Shown here one piece after another: positions 48,501-56,049 of a stretch of DNA of 64,000 nucleotides. A model generated the notes under the pieces. The model did not search any database, was not told the DNA's origin, and worked only from the letters and a program-made list of their open reading frames with translations. This DNA is from Paenibacillus sp. FSL R10-2734 (GTDB lineage: Bacteria; Bacillota; Bacilli; Paenibacillales; Paenibacillaceae), in contig NZ_CP150170.1 in assembly GCF_037963865.1 (NCBI RefSeq), positions 4,092,001 to 4,156,000 on the forward strand, written 5' to 3'. Both the position numbers and the translations under genes were made by a program. Position 1 is the stretch's first letter. Every line of letters begins with the position of its first letter.

Positions 48501-49000
48501 AGTTCGGACATAACAGGTCGCTTAAAGTCAAAACTAATGTTATTCATATTCACATTGGTAGCATGGTCAAATACGATGGGTGTCATTACACCGTGGAATA
48601 ATAACGTTGATCCGTTACCCCGAATCGTGATGTCGCTTATATTTTTAAACAATAGCCCTATCTTTCTCAACCCACCTGGTGTTTGCGATGCTGTTGAGGC
48701 ATTTGAAATATAGTACTGAGCACTAATGGCAGATGAATCTTTAAAGTTATACGTCCCGTTAGGAAAATCTAAAATTACCGGCTTGGTGGCATTTTGGGCG
48801 GCTGCAATCGCTTCATTAACTGCTGGTCCTGCGTCGTCCCCTGTGTAGTTGACGGTTATGACTGAATAGGTTTCACCATCTTTGATTTCCGTCGTTTTTG
48901 TATAACTAGTAGCAGCAGAGGCTGTCGGTACGTGGAATATACATATTATTACAAGAAGTAAGAAGGATAGAGCTATCGCATTTAAAGGTTTTAATGACAT
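45569..49000 (-). CDS. Secreted GH110-like alpha-1,3-galactosidase with CBM32, cohesin-like and dockerin modules
   Basis: The protein has 1,143 residues from the second of two ATGs; GAGAGGTGG is six bases before it. After a signal peptide (MSLKPLNAIALSF..ASAA), a parallel beta-helix catalytic region (about 30-630) carries SFDFKRPVMSEL, FMQFSGVKGKI and GAHDDPINVHGTHLR (about residue 353, with the Asp-Asp pair). These are signatures of GH110 enzymes that remove terminal alpha-1,3-galactose from blood-group B and linear alpha-Gal glycans. Then follow CBM32/F5-8 type C (about 637-770), an Ig-like domain (780-865), a cohesin-like domain (868-1003), helices and a C-terminal dockerin (1087-1143; two EF-hand loops DVNRDGSISIGDL and DVNHDGTVDILDL). 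It is monocistronic. A cre-like sequence with one mismatch lies at 49021-49035. Confidence 0.85.
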   Translation of the reverse strand: MSLKPLNAIALSFLLLVIICIFHVPTASAATSYTKTTEIKDGETYSVITVNYTGDDAGPAVNEAIAAAQNATKPVILDFPNGTYNFKDSSAISAQYYISNASTASQTPGGLRKIGLLFKNISDITIRGNGSTLLFHGVMTPIVFDHATNVNMNNISFDFKRPVMSELTVTTVGSTYFEADIHPDSLYKIANNKLQWTGEVDSNGNPLDNWVAGGFANITQVQGYNPNTKETWRSSNPLSGVVSAQDLGNRKVRFNFNSAPAAVNGYTYQLRNDIRKEQGAFIYRSKDVTWTGVSFHAAPGLGIVGQYSENLDFENLNFAPKTGSGRTNASMADFMQFSGVKGKIKVNNSNFFGAHDDPINVHGTHLRIVDKPASNQIKVRFMHSQSWGFDAFTVNDTIEYIEGSSLLSVDSAKVTAISRINDSDILLTLDKDVPSMISVNNFYVENVTWTPNVTITGNTFDSLSTRPILVTTRGKVLIDNNTFNRPKMSSIIIADDASSWYESGMVKDVTISNNTFNYGVNPVISIEPSTFSTNPDKTVHSNINIDGNVFKMNGNTSIYTKGVNGFSFNNNIIQEGGLQLSFQGSKNVSVDGNSFIQSGVTKSIALSYMYTDTDTIDAAQGFSVSRSNNYVPVIPNPNVNLSLTATATASSQMNNDFVPNNAKDGNTTSKWAPATGKGSNEWLQIDFGSSKSFNQVVLSEFLDRTTGNKIQYYNGSSWVDLASGTTIAVPVKHTFTAVTAQKVRFLITGTKTDSNGWGIEPNITEFEVYDVPVFERITTPTAITGVANGTAKTAAALGLPTKVALVTDKRSYDTSVVWNVNAANYVPATTTGQTFTVSGVVTLPNGVANPNNVALTTSISVTVLPDSLIPQATLTGEQKVSQSQSFELTMGLNNVTQSVYQSVNAQDLTLHFDPLNVQFETVTSLKDGFQVISTKEKSPGQIRIILASVGVNVPAQGDLLSFKFKANSVSQETNTTISIDQVVIANGQGKELQVGGASREIQISIPTTPVDKTLLNTLIASAQAKQHAAVEGNEDGLYTIGSKTVLQSAIDTALTIANDPKASQQLVDSAKAAMETAIQIFDAKKITADVNRDGSISIGDLAIVAKVYGSPQGQADWNEKTDVNHDGTVDILDLAIVAKAILQ

Positions 49001-49209
49001 CATTTTCCACCTCTCGAAATATGTGATCGCTTCCAGTCTGGGTTTTAACACTCTTTTCGATCCCCCCATAATCCCTAAGAGTTCATTTGTTAAGCCTGCA
49101 AATATCATATTTTAGCACCGCTATAATAAACATGGAATTTTATCTTTTTTTACTTGTAAAATTAGATGAGTTATTCCATGTCATGTGAATTTCTCATAAA
49201 GATTAGTAC

Positions 49210-49244
49210 AAAAAAAGCGAACCGGATAAAAGCTCCGCTTCGCT
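49210..49244 (-). terminator. Intrinsic terminator after the AraC-binding-protein ORF
   Basis: On the minus strand AGCGAAGCGGA pairs with TCCGGTTCGCT (one mismatch) and is followed by TTTTTTTG. It lies 40 bases after the stop codon at 49284. Confidence 0.82.
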
Positions 49245-49283
49245 CACTCACTGTGCCGCCGGCACTATTCTGTTTGTTGCAAA

Positions 49284-51206
49284 CTATTTACTAGTGCCAA
49301 GTAATAAATTCACAATCGTATCAAGCTGAAGCTCTAATGAAAAAGGGTCCTCCATTACGAATTCATCATGATAATTATCACCATACAAATAAACTTTACC
49401 ATTTTTCACTGCAGGTATTCTTTTCCACACTTCACTTTCCATTGCTTTATTTGTTGCATCAGCATCGCCATTATAAACAAAAATATAATCACCTAAGTAT
49501 TCTGGCAGAACTTCAAGTGAAATCGATTCAAAGCCCTCCGCCATATTTTTTGCATTTTCTGTGGGAGGCAGCTGCAGCATATCGTAAATCGTGGAAGAAC
49601 CATAGTTTCCGCCATTTGCTGCTAAGACGTATACCGCTTTTTCAGAAAACTGAACAACCGAAACGGTTTCCCCTTCCTTGATAATCCCGTCGAGTTTCGA
49701 CTTTGCTTCATCAACTTTCTGTTCGTATTCCGTAATCCATTCTTCTGCTTCTTTTTCTTTTCCAAATATCTTGCTTACGCTCCTAAATTTATCAAGCGGT
49801 CCTGCTGTTGATAGCCCCTCCCAATAAGGCAGAAAAACAGTGGTCCCAATTTTCTCATATGTTTCTATGTTCTCATCGATTGAGCCGATAATTAAATCCG
49901 GATCTAACATCGTTAATTTTTCAGGGTTCATGGGGAATTCACCTAAATCTTCAATCTTTTCGATGGTTTCTTTGGGCATGTCCGCCTTTTCCATCCAGCC
50001 TTCATTCAGCATAAATGTTCTTACACCGATTGGAACAATTCCTAATTTCAATAAATGACCCATATATTGGTCAGCGGCCACTCTTTTCGGCTCTGCTGGT
50101 ACTTCCACATCTCCCTTTGGCGTTGATACTATTCTAGTCGTCGTACTTTCTTTTGATGCTGCTTGATTTACGGTTCCATTCCCAGCACTTTGCTCCTTCG
50201 CAGCTGTACCTGTCCCGCTTGAGCAGGCATTCATTAATAGAGAACCGCATAGCAGCAATGCTGCCGTCGTCTGAGAATTTTTCAATTTAAACATATGTAA
50301 GTCTCCCTTTTCAGCAATTTGATAATGATTCTCATTATCAATATACTGATCATCTATATATTCAAAAATAGAGGATGTGGGGAAGTTTAATGGACTTTCA
50401 GCAACTTTATGTTGTTGTGTCTCTCTAGTTCTAAAATGAGCAGGTGACACACCTTTTCTTTTCTTAAAAATTCGGCTGAAATAATAGACGTCTTTATAGC
50501 CAACACTTACTGCAATTTCCCCGACAGAAGCATCAGTTGTCATAAGAAGTTCTGTTGCAAGTTCAAGCCGATACCGAATTAAATAATCAATCGGACTGAT
50601 ACCTGTGTGCTCTTTAAACAATGATGACAAATGATAAGCGCTGAAATTAAATGCTTCCGCAAGAGAATCTAATGTGATAGCCTCAGCATAGTACTCCTGG
50701 ATATAGGTGATTACTTGGACAGCAACACTTGTTTGCTTCACTTCAGACTCTTTTCTATGTAATTCTTTTAATGCAAGATGAACAAATTGATAAAAAAGTG
50801 ATTTTACGTTGAGTCTTTCTACTTGCTCGTTCCATTTTTGATGCATCATCTGAATTTTGGTATAAAGTAACATGGGTGTATCAGGGGAAAAACAATATTG
50901 TGCTTGGAAAGCATCCTTTTCATCAATCAATGCACGGTAATAAATGATATAGTAATCAAATTTCTTGCTTGTCGGAACAATATTAAGGGTCGCCCCTTTA
51001 CCACTATGCAGGAATTGAAATCCTGTAAAAGAAAATTCAGACTGATCTAACTCAACTTGAGCGCTCCCATGTACCGAAAGTAAAAATACACTGGCAGGAA
51101 TCCTATACTTATGAAGAATTTCGCCTTGTACCATTTCAATATGACGCACATCCAATAACTTGACCGTAGCTTGATCCCAAAGAAATATTTGATTGCTTAT
51201 GTTCAT
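49284..51206 (-). CDS. AraC-family regulator read in frame into an iron-siderophore-binding lipoprotein
   Basis: One open frame of 640 residues runs from ATG 51206 (GGAGGGG upstream) without a stop. Residues 1-120 are a cupin-like sensor, and about 165-265 an AraC double helix-turn-helix (ITLDSLAEAFNFSAYHLSSLF; VGEIAVSVGYKDVYYFSRIF). After a 40-residue linker a second N-terminus begins at Met305 (MFKLKNSQTTA, lipobox MNACSSG), followed by a FepB/FhuD-type binding protein (about 360-640). B. subtilis Btr also joins AraC to a binding domain, but lacks a lipobox. Here a perfect Fur box and a ribosome binding site precede the second start, so two genes in frame with no stop between them are likely. 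No permease or ATPase gene is nearby. Iron-responsive uptake is inferred. Confidence 0.82.
   Translation of the reverse strand: MNISNQIFLWDQATVKLLDVRHIEMVQGEILHKYRIPASVFLLSVHGSAQVELDQSEFSFTGFQFLHSGKGATLNIVPTSKKFDYYIIYYRALIDEKDAFQAQYCFSPDTPMLLYTKIQMMHQKWNEQVERLNVKSLFYQFVHLALKELHRKESEVKQTSVAVQVITYIQEYYAEAITLDSLAEAFNFSAYHLSSLFKEHTGISPIDYLIRYRLELATELLMTTDASVGEIAVSVGYKDVYYFSRIFKKRKGVSPAHFRTRETQQHKVAESPLNFPTSSIFEYIDDQYIDNENHYQIAEKGDLHMFKLKNSQTTAALLLCGSLLMNACSSGTGTAAKEQSAGNGTVNQAASKESTTTRIVSTPKGDVEVPAEPKRVAADQYMGHLLKLGIVPIGVRTFMLNEGWMEKADMPKETIEKIEDLGEFPMNPEKLTMLDPDLIIGSIDENIETYEKIGTTVFLPYWEGLSTAGPLDKFRSVSKIFGKEKEAEEWITEYEQKVDEAKSKLDGIIKEGETVSVVQFSEKAVYVLAANGGNYGSSTIYDMLQLPPTENAKNMAEGFESISLEVLPEYLGDYIFVYNGDADATNKAMESEVWKRIPAVKNGKVYLYGDNYHDEFVMEDPFSLELQLDTIVNLLLGTSK
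50292..50340 (-). promoter_or_regulatory. Perfect Fur box plus internal start for the binding lipoprotein
   Basis: TGATAATGA and TCATTATCA flank a 3-base centre at 50320-50340, a perfect Fur dyad inside the open frame. On the minus strand AAAAGGGAG follows eight bases before ATG 50294, which begins a normal lipoprotein signal. Translation from there gives a 336-residue lipoprotein (49284-50294). Confidence 0.72.
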
Positions 51207-51247
51207 AATGACCACCCCTCCGTTATCTTTCTAATGATCATCATAAA

Positions 51248-51262
51248 TGATAACCATTATCA
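51248..51262. promoter_or_regulatory. Fur box upstream of the AraC start
   Basis: TGATAACCATTATCA is a 7-1-7 Fur-type dyad with one imperfect pair, 42-56 bases before the AraC start codon. Iron repression of the regulator is expected. Confidence 0.65.
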
Positions 51263-51269
51263 ATAACAG

Positions 51270-51287
51270 TTAAGATAGTTATCTTAA
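51270..51287. promoter_or_regulatory. 8-bp inverted repeat next to the Fur box
   Basis: TTAAGATA-GT-TATCTTAA is a perfect dyad just upstream of the Fur box at 51248. It could be a second regulator site, perhaps for the AraC protein itself, or part of an extended Fur array. Confidence 0.4.
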
Positions 51288-51367
51288 TAACTAAATTCAT
51301 TTTAATATTATCTATGAAATCCTATTCACAAAACCTGCAAGTACTATTAAGGATGCAACCCATTCAA

Positions 51368-52111
51368 TTACTGTTCAAGTCCTTCAAAATTGCATCGCCA
51401 ATCAGACACCCATGCTGGAAAATACCCTAATCGGTGAGCTACTCTCTGTGAAGCAATATTACTTGCGATTACGTCATAACTCGGAATCTCTCCACGCTCC
51501 AGTATTTCAAAAGTTAACCTGTTTACAAGATAACTAGCCAATCCCAAATTACGATATTTGGGTAATACTTCTATGCCAATTTGCCACAGTTTTGTACAGG
51601 TTTTGCTTGCTCCTGCCACACCAACAATTTCCCCATCTTTCTTTGCAAGCACAGCTAGATCAGTCTGCCAAGGAAGATTCGCATCATATATAATAGCTTC
51701 GTTGAATCTTGTAACATCAAGTAAACTGAATACATCTTTTCGCTTAATCAGTTCAAACGAGCAAAAATTTGGCGGTGACATTGGCTTAATTCTTTTTACA
51801 TCAGGCAGAAAATGCAAGTAAAGACCTCTGATAAATGGTAAGGAAAATACGGTTTCTCTGTTTTTGCCTTGCATCTGTGTTTTGGCAATTAGCAACCGTT
51901 CGGGCGAGGCCGATACTACAATTGATTTTCCCATAGACAGGATTTCGAAATAACGTGCCTTCCTCGGAAATGGTCTACATCCAGGATTTTCTTTAGCTTC
52001 AACAAAAATAATGCTATCCATTTCGCCGTTCAGGTCATCGATAGAGCAATTCAGGTCAATAGCAAGTTGTGATTGCACAGTGAACAGCATTTCTTTTTGT
52101 GTCATAATCAT
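51368..52111 (-). CDS. GNAT-family N-acetyltransferase
   Basis: This 247-residue protein has a C-terminal GNAT core: the acetyl-CoA loop is seen in EVLPKYRNLGLASYLVNRL (about residue 190-208), preceded by EIVGVAGASKTC. The N-terminal 130 residues are not recognised. AAGGAAGGG precedes the ATG. It is on the same strand as, and 74 bases from, the ATPase gene upstream. The substrate is unknown. Confidence 0.8.
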   Translation of the reverse strand: MIMTQKEMLFTVQSQLAIDLNCSIDDLNGEMDSIIFVEAKENPGCRPFPRKARYFEILSMGKSIVVSASPERLLIAKTQMQGKNRETVFSLPFIRGLYLHFLPDVKRIKPMSPPNFCSFELIKRKDVFSLLDVTRFNEAIIYDANLPWQTDLAVLAKKDGEIVGVAGASKTCTKLWQIGIEVLPKYRNLGLASYLVNRLTFEILERGEIPSYDVIASNIASQRVAHRLGYFPAWVSDWRCNFEGLEQ

Positions 52112-52185
52112 CGTTACCCTTCCTTTCGCTTGCCGTAATGTCTACCCCGCTAAGATGTAAGCTACAATCTACGTCTGTCCTACTC

Positions 52186-52995
52186 TTATTCAAATAATTG
52201 CTTGTGCTTATTAAAAAATCGATTAAAAAATTGTACATTATCTAGTTCAAACCATTCCGCTGTTTGAAGAGGTTTGGCATCCAGATTATAAATTTTTGCA
52301 TGTAACGTGCCGAGAACAAAAGGAGAATGAGTGGCAATAATAAATTGACTTTGAAAATATCGAGCTAGCTCATTTATTTGTTCTGCCATTCTGATTTGAT
52401 TGGCAGGAGAAAGTGAGGTTTCTGGCTCGTCCAATAAATACAATTGCCCTGGTTGCAGATACTCCTCAAAAAACTGCATGGACGTTTCTCCATTAGAGTA
52501 TTTTTCTTGTGAGAATTGAATGTTCTCTAGCTTCTTTTTAAACGCATACGTAGCTTCATATTGTGTCGCTTGAGCCTTGCTCATCCCTTTGTTAATCTGC
52601 TCATACAATAATCCCTCATGCAGCACGGAAGATTGCTGTATCTTCTTGATCTCATATAATATATCCTCAGATTTCATATATCGGCTTCCTTCTGGAAGCT
52701 GCCTGATTTCATGCTCTTGCTCATCATGCCCAAGTTGATAGCTACTCAAATCAAGGAATCGCTGAGCATAAATACTATGCCCATAGCTTGTCATTTTTTC
52801 AGCCCCCGATATTCCTAGCTTGTTGGAAATTAAATTGAGTAATGTGGATTTTCCGCTACCATTATTGCCATACAAAACAGTAATTCTATCAAACAATAGC
52901 ACCTCTCCAGCCAAGTGCTTAAATACATAATCAGGGTATATGTTGGGATTTCTATCCGTATAATCAGAAAGCTTAAAGCTTCTCAAATAAATCAT
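52186..52995 (-). CDS. AAA/ABC-type ATPase of unknown role
   Basis: The protein has 269 residues from ATG 52995, seven bases after AAGGAG; a GTG two codons earlier is too close to that site. Walker A is LYGNNGSGKSTLL (about residue 42-52), followed by an ABC-like signature region (YSNGETSMQFFEE) and Walker B LYLLDEPETSLSP, then a His switch ATHSPF. There is no membrane domain and no partner nearby, so it belongs to the SMC/OLD-like or 'AAA_21' class of soluble ATPases rather than to a transporter. Function is unknown. Confidence 0.82.
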   Translation of the reverse strand: MIYLRSFKLSDYTDRNPNIYPDYVFKHLAGEVLLFDRITVLYGNNGSGKSTLLNLISNKLGISGAEKMTSYGHSIYAQRFLDLSSYQLGHDEQEHEIRQLPEGSRYMKSEDILYEIKKIQQSSVLHEGLLYEQINKGMSKAQATQYEATYAFKKKLENIQFSQEKYSNGETSMQFFEEYLQPGQLYLLDEPETSLSPANQIRMAEQINELARYFQSQFIIATHSPFVLGTLHAKIYNLDAKPLQTAEWFELDNVQFFNRFFNKHKQLFE

Positions 52996-53125
52996 AGCCA
53001 CACTCCTTCTACCGCTCTTATAGTTTGAAATCTATTTTACCAGAGATAAGTCAATGTATTTTAGATTCACTACTATAAAAGGAATGTCCTGCTCAACTGT
53101 AATTTTTTCACAGGAAGCTCTAATT

Positions 53126-53162
53126 AAAAACGAGGGTATCCCAAACTGGGACACTCCTCGTT
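53126..53162 (-). terminator. Intrinsic terminator of the trehalose operon
   Basis: On the minus strand AACGAGGAGTGTCCC pairs with GGGATACCCTCGTT and is followed by TTTTAATTA. It lies 10 bases after the treR stop. Confidence 0.8.
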
Positions 53163-53171
53163 AAGATTAGC

Positions 53172-53891
53172 TCACCTTCTCACCCTCCGGGCAAAATCCA
53201 CGAACTGAAATTTATCCAGCCGATGCCTGGACTCGGTATATTGGAAAAGCACCGTGTTCTCCAGATATACATAGTTTCGTACTACTACAATATGTGTGAA
53301 TCCTTTCAAATCAAGCAGACGATGATCCTCCTCGGTTGAGGGCTCAACGGATATTAGCTTCTTTGCATAACTGATTTTAAGCCCCAGCTCCTGCTCCAGA
53401 TATTCATAGATTGAGCCTTTCGCGATTTCCTCGCTTAGGAATGGAACAATATCCGCTCGGAAATAATCCTTATCCAAAATGATCCGATCACCTTCAATCT
53501 CTCTGGCACGAATAACCTTCCAAACCAGGGTTTCAGGCGGAATCTGCAGATGTCTGGCGATCGCGGAGCCTGCCGGCTCATTCAATGTCTCCTTCACCAG
53601 TGTCCGTGTGGTCGCACCCAGCGTATCGGACATCTCTTTAAATGAAATTAGACCGGTAATGGGGAAATCCATTCTGGTCATATCAAGCACAAAGGAGCCT
53701 CTTCCTTTAATTTTGTGAATATATCCTTCACGGAACAGCAGGTTCAGCGCTTTGCGCACGGTCTCTCGTGATGTGCTGTAAGCTTCAGAAAGTTCGCTTT
53801 CAGAAGGTAGCTTGGCTCCCGGCAGCAGCTGCCCTGAAAGGATTTGGTTACTGTATTCATTATAAATTTGCAAATATTTATTTTCTCTCAA
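53172..53891 (-). CDS. treR: GntR-family trehalose operon repressor TreR
   Basis: This 239-residue regulator starts at TTG (GGGCGGTGATC upstream). It has an N-terminal winged helix-turn-helix (LPSESELSEAYSTSRETVRKALNLL, then IHKIKGRGSFV) and a UTRA effector domain (about 90-235), which in TreR binds trehalose-6-phosphate. It is third in the tre operon, after a hairpin that separates it from treP. It is expected to bind the two dyads upstream of treC. Confidence 0.9.
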   Translation of the reverse strand: MRENKYLQIYNEYSNQILSGQLLPGAKLPSESELSEAYSTSRETVRKALNLLFREGYIHKIKGRGSFVLDMTRMDFPITGLISFKEMSDTLGATTRTLVKETLNEPAGSAIARHLQIPPETLVWKVIRAREIEGDRIILDKDYFRADIVPFLSEEIAKGSIYEYLEQELGLKISYAKKLISVEPSTEEDHRLLDLKGFTHIVVVRNYVYLENTVLFQYTESRHRLDKFQFVDFARRVRR

Positions 53892-53968
53892 TTTTGATCA
53901 CCGCCCTTTATTGTATCACGTCATGCCTTTAGAAGCATCGATTCAATTGGAATACGGCTCAATAGACA

Positions 53969-53992
53969 AAACAGCCCCCAGGGGGCTGTCTT
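53969..53992 (-). terminator. Hairpin between treP and treR
   Basis: On the minus strand ACAGCCC (53989-53983) pairs with GGGCTGT (53977-53971) and is followed by TTTGTCTA. It is a strong GC stem with a short U-run, probably a partial terminator that lowers treR expression relative to treCP. Confidence 0.6.
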
Positions 53993-54027
53993 ACCGTAGT
54001 ATAAAGTCTTTGCCAATATAACCTCTA

Positions 54028-55998
54028 TCAACCCTTAAGGTGAATAGTCAAGATGCTTGTTTGTCTAGCCGTAGCTGGTCCGGTCTTCTCCTCAATCTTC
54101 TCTACCATATCCTGCCCTGCAGGAATAATGATTGGAGTAATCAACGGGTAACCTGCTGCGCGGATAGCTTCCATATCAAATTCCAACAGAAGCTCGCCTG
54201 CCTGCACCTTGTCGCCAATATTTTTAAGGGTGGTAAACCCGTTACCTTTAAGTGACACGGTGTTAATTCCAACGTGGATAAGTACCTGTACACCGCTGGC
54301 ATGCTCCAGTATAAGTGCATGCTTGCTCTTGATCACATGAGCTACTGTAGCATCAAAGGGTGCATATACTTTACCTTCAGTAGGTTCGATTGCAATCCCC
54401 TCGCCCATTTGCTTCTCGGCAAAGGCAGGATCGGGCACCTGTTCCAGGGATACTGCAGCTCCACTGAGCGGAGAGATAAGCTCCAGTGTATTCATTGATT
54501 CCAGTGATCCTTGAACTGAAGGACGGCTGTTTATATCATCTGTTTCGCTTACAGTACTAGTAGCTTTTGTAGCTGAGTTCTTTTCAGAACGTGCCACTAC
54601 AGAACGCCCGTAGAGTACAGTGGTGACAAATGGCACAATGAGAACAATAGCCATGCCAATGAAGAATACGCCCCACTGGTTCGGGAATATCGAAAGGAAT
54701 CCGGGAATCCCCCCTACACCAATGGAAGAAGCGCGAACCTGGTTAACGGTAAGGAGCATGCCGGCAATCGCTGAGCCGATCATCCCGAAGATGAAAGGAT
54801 AACGATAGCGGATATTCACCCCGAAGATCGCCGGTTCAGTCACGCCGAGGAATGCTGAGACGGAAGATGTAGCCGCCAAGCCTTTTGCTTTTTGTTCTCT
54901 GACTACGAACATCATCGCTAGTGCCGCAGCACCTTGTGCAATATTGGAGAGTGCTAACATCGGCCAGAGGAAAGTGCCGCCCTCACTGCCGATGAGCTGC
55001 ACATCGACCGCTAAGAAAGTATGATGCATTCCAGTGATGACCAGAAGCGCATAGAATCCGCCGTAGATCAAGCCTCCAAGGAGCGCAAAATGATTAAATA
55101 CATAGATCAGTCCGGAGGTGATGGCATTGGCAATGCCAAACGTAACCGGTCCGATAATAGTGAAGGCCAGAAAACCTGTAATCAACAGAGTCACTGGCGC
55201 AACAACCAGCAGTTTGATGGAATCATGTACCCGTCGGTTAAGGAACTTCTCTAGGCTAGCCAGAATATAAGCTGAAACCAGTACTGGCAATACTTGACCC
55301 TGATAACCGATCTTCTCCAAATGCCAGCCGAACAAATTCCAGGTCGGAACAGTTCCCTCAGTGCTAGCACTTGCATAGTTGTAGGCACTTAATAGATCCG
55401 GGTGTACTAGAATGAGGCCCAATACGATCCCGAGAAGAGGACTTCCGCCGAAACGGGTAACAGCTGCCCAACCGATAAGTGCTGGTAAAAAGGTGAAGGC
55501 TGTGCTGGCAATCGTGTTAATTATCGCAGCAATGTCTTTCCATGCGGGATAAACTTCCACTAGCGACTGGTTATCAAAGAAGATTCCAGGTCCGGTTAAA
55601 ATATTATTGATCCCAAGCAGCAAACCTGCTGTTACGATAGCTGGAAGAATCGGAATAAATATATCAGCCAGCGTCTTGATCGCACGCTGCAGTGGATTCT
55701 GTTTTCGAGCTGCTGCGGATTTCACTTCATCCTTGGAAGAACGAGAACCACCAGTGATCTGAATCATTTCATCGTATACTTTATCTACAGTTCCCGGTCC
55801 AATAACGACCTGGAACTGTCCCTGGCTAGAAAATTGTCCTTTTACGAGTTCGTTGCGGTCCAGGGCTTCCGAATCCACTTTGCTCTCATCATAAAGCGAG
55901 AATCTCAACCGGGTTACACAATGTGTCGCAACCTCTATATTTTCCTTGCCCCCAATTGCCCGTACAATATCCTCAACATTTTTGCGGTCTATAGCCAT
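54028..55998 (-). CDS. treP: PTS trehalose transporter EIIBCA
   Basis: This 656-residue membrane protein combines three PTS domains. EIIB (about 1-90) has the phospho-Cys in VATHCVTRLRF; EIIC (about 105-470) has the trehalose/sucrose motifs (GVTEPAIFGVNIRYRYP); EIIA of the glucose (Crr) type (about 505-640) carries the active His in VLIHVGINTV. It imports trehalose as trehalose-6-phosphate. B. subtilis TreP lacks the EIIA part and borrows it from another system, so this version is self-contained. AAGGAG precedes the ATG, and it follows treC by about 50 bases. Confidence 0.92.
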   Translation of the reverse strand: MAIDRKNVEDIVRAIGGKENIEVATHCVTRLRFSLYDESKVDSEALDRNELVKGQFSSQGQFQVVIGPGTVDKVYDEMIQITGGSRSSKDEVKSAAARKQNPLQRAIKTLADIFIPILPAIVTAGLLLGINNILTGPGIFFDNQSLVEVYPAWKDIAAIINTIASTAFTFLPALIGWAAVTRFGGSPLLGIVLGLILVHPDLLSAYNYASASTEGTVPTWNLFGWHLEKIGYQGQVLPVLVSAYILASLEKFLNRRVHDSIKLLVVAPVTLLITGFLAFTIIGPVTFGIANAITSGLIYVFNHFALLGGLIYGGFYALLVITGMHHTFLAVDVQLIGSEGGTFLWPMLALSNIAQGAAALAMMFVVREQKAKGLAATSSVSAFLGVTEPAIFGVNIRYRYPFIFGMIGSAIAGMLLTVNQVRASSIGVGGIPGFLSIFPNQWGVFFIGMAIVLIVPFVTTVLYGRSVVARSEKNSATKATSTVSETDDINSRPSVQGSLESMNTLELISPLSGAAVSLEQVPDPAFAEKQMGEGIAIEPTEGKVYAPFDATVAHVIKSKHALILEHASGVQVLIHVGINTVSLKGNGFTTLKNIGDKVQAGELLLEFDMEAIRAAGYPLITPIIIPAGQDMVEKIEEKTGPATARQTSILTIHLKG

Positions 55999-56049
55999 AT
56001 TTTCACTCCTTACAAAACTTGATGTGTGCTCCTTCTCAAGTACACCTTG

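Noticed and set aside
49021..49035. cre-like sequence before the GH110 gene
   Set aside because: ATGTGATCGCTTCCA has one mismatch at a conserved A and lies close to the ribosome binding site; not strong enough to list as a site.
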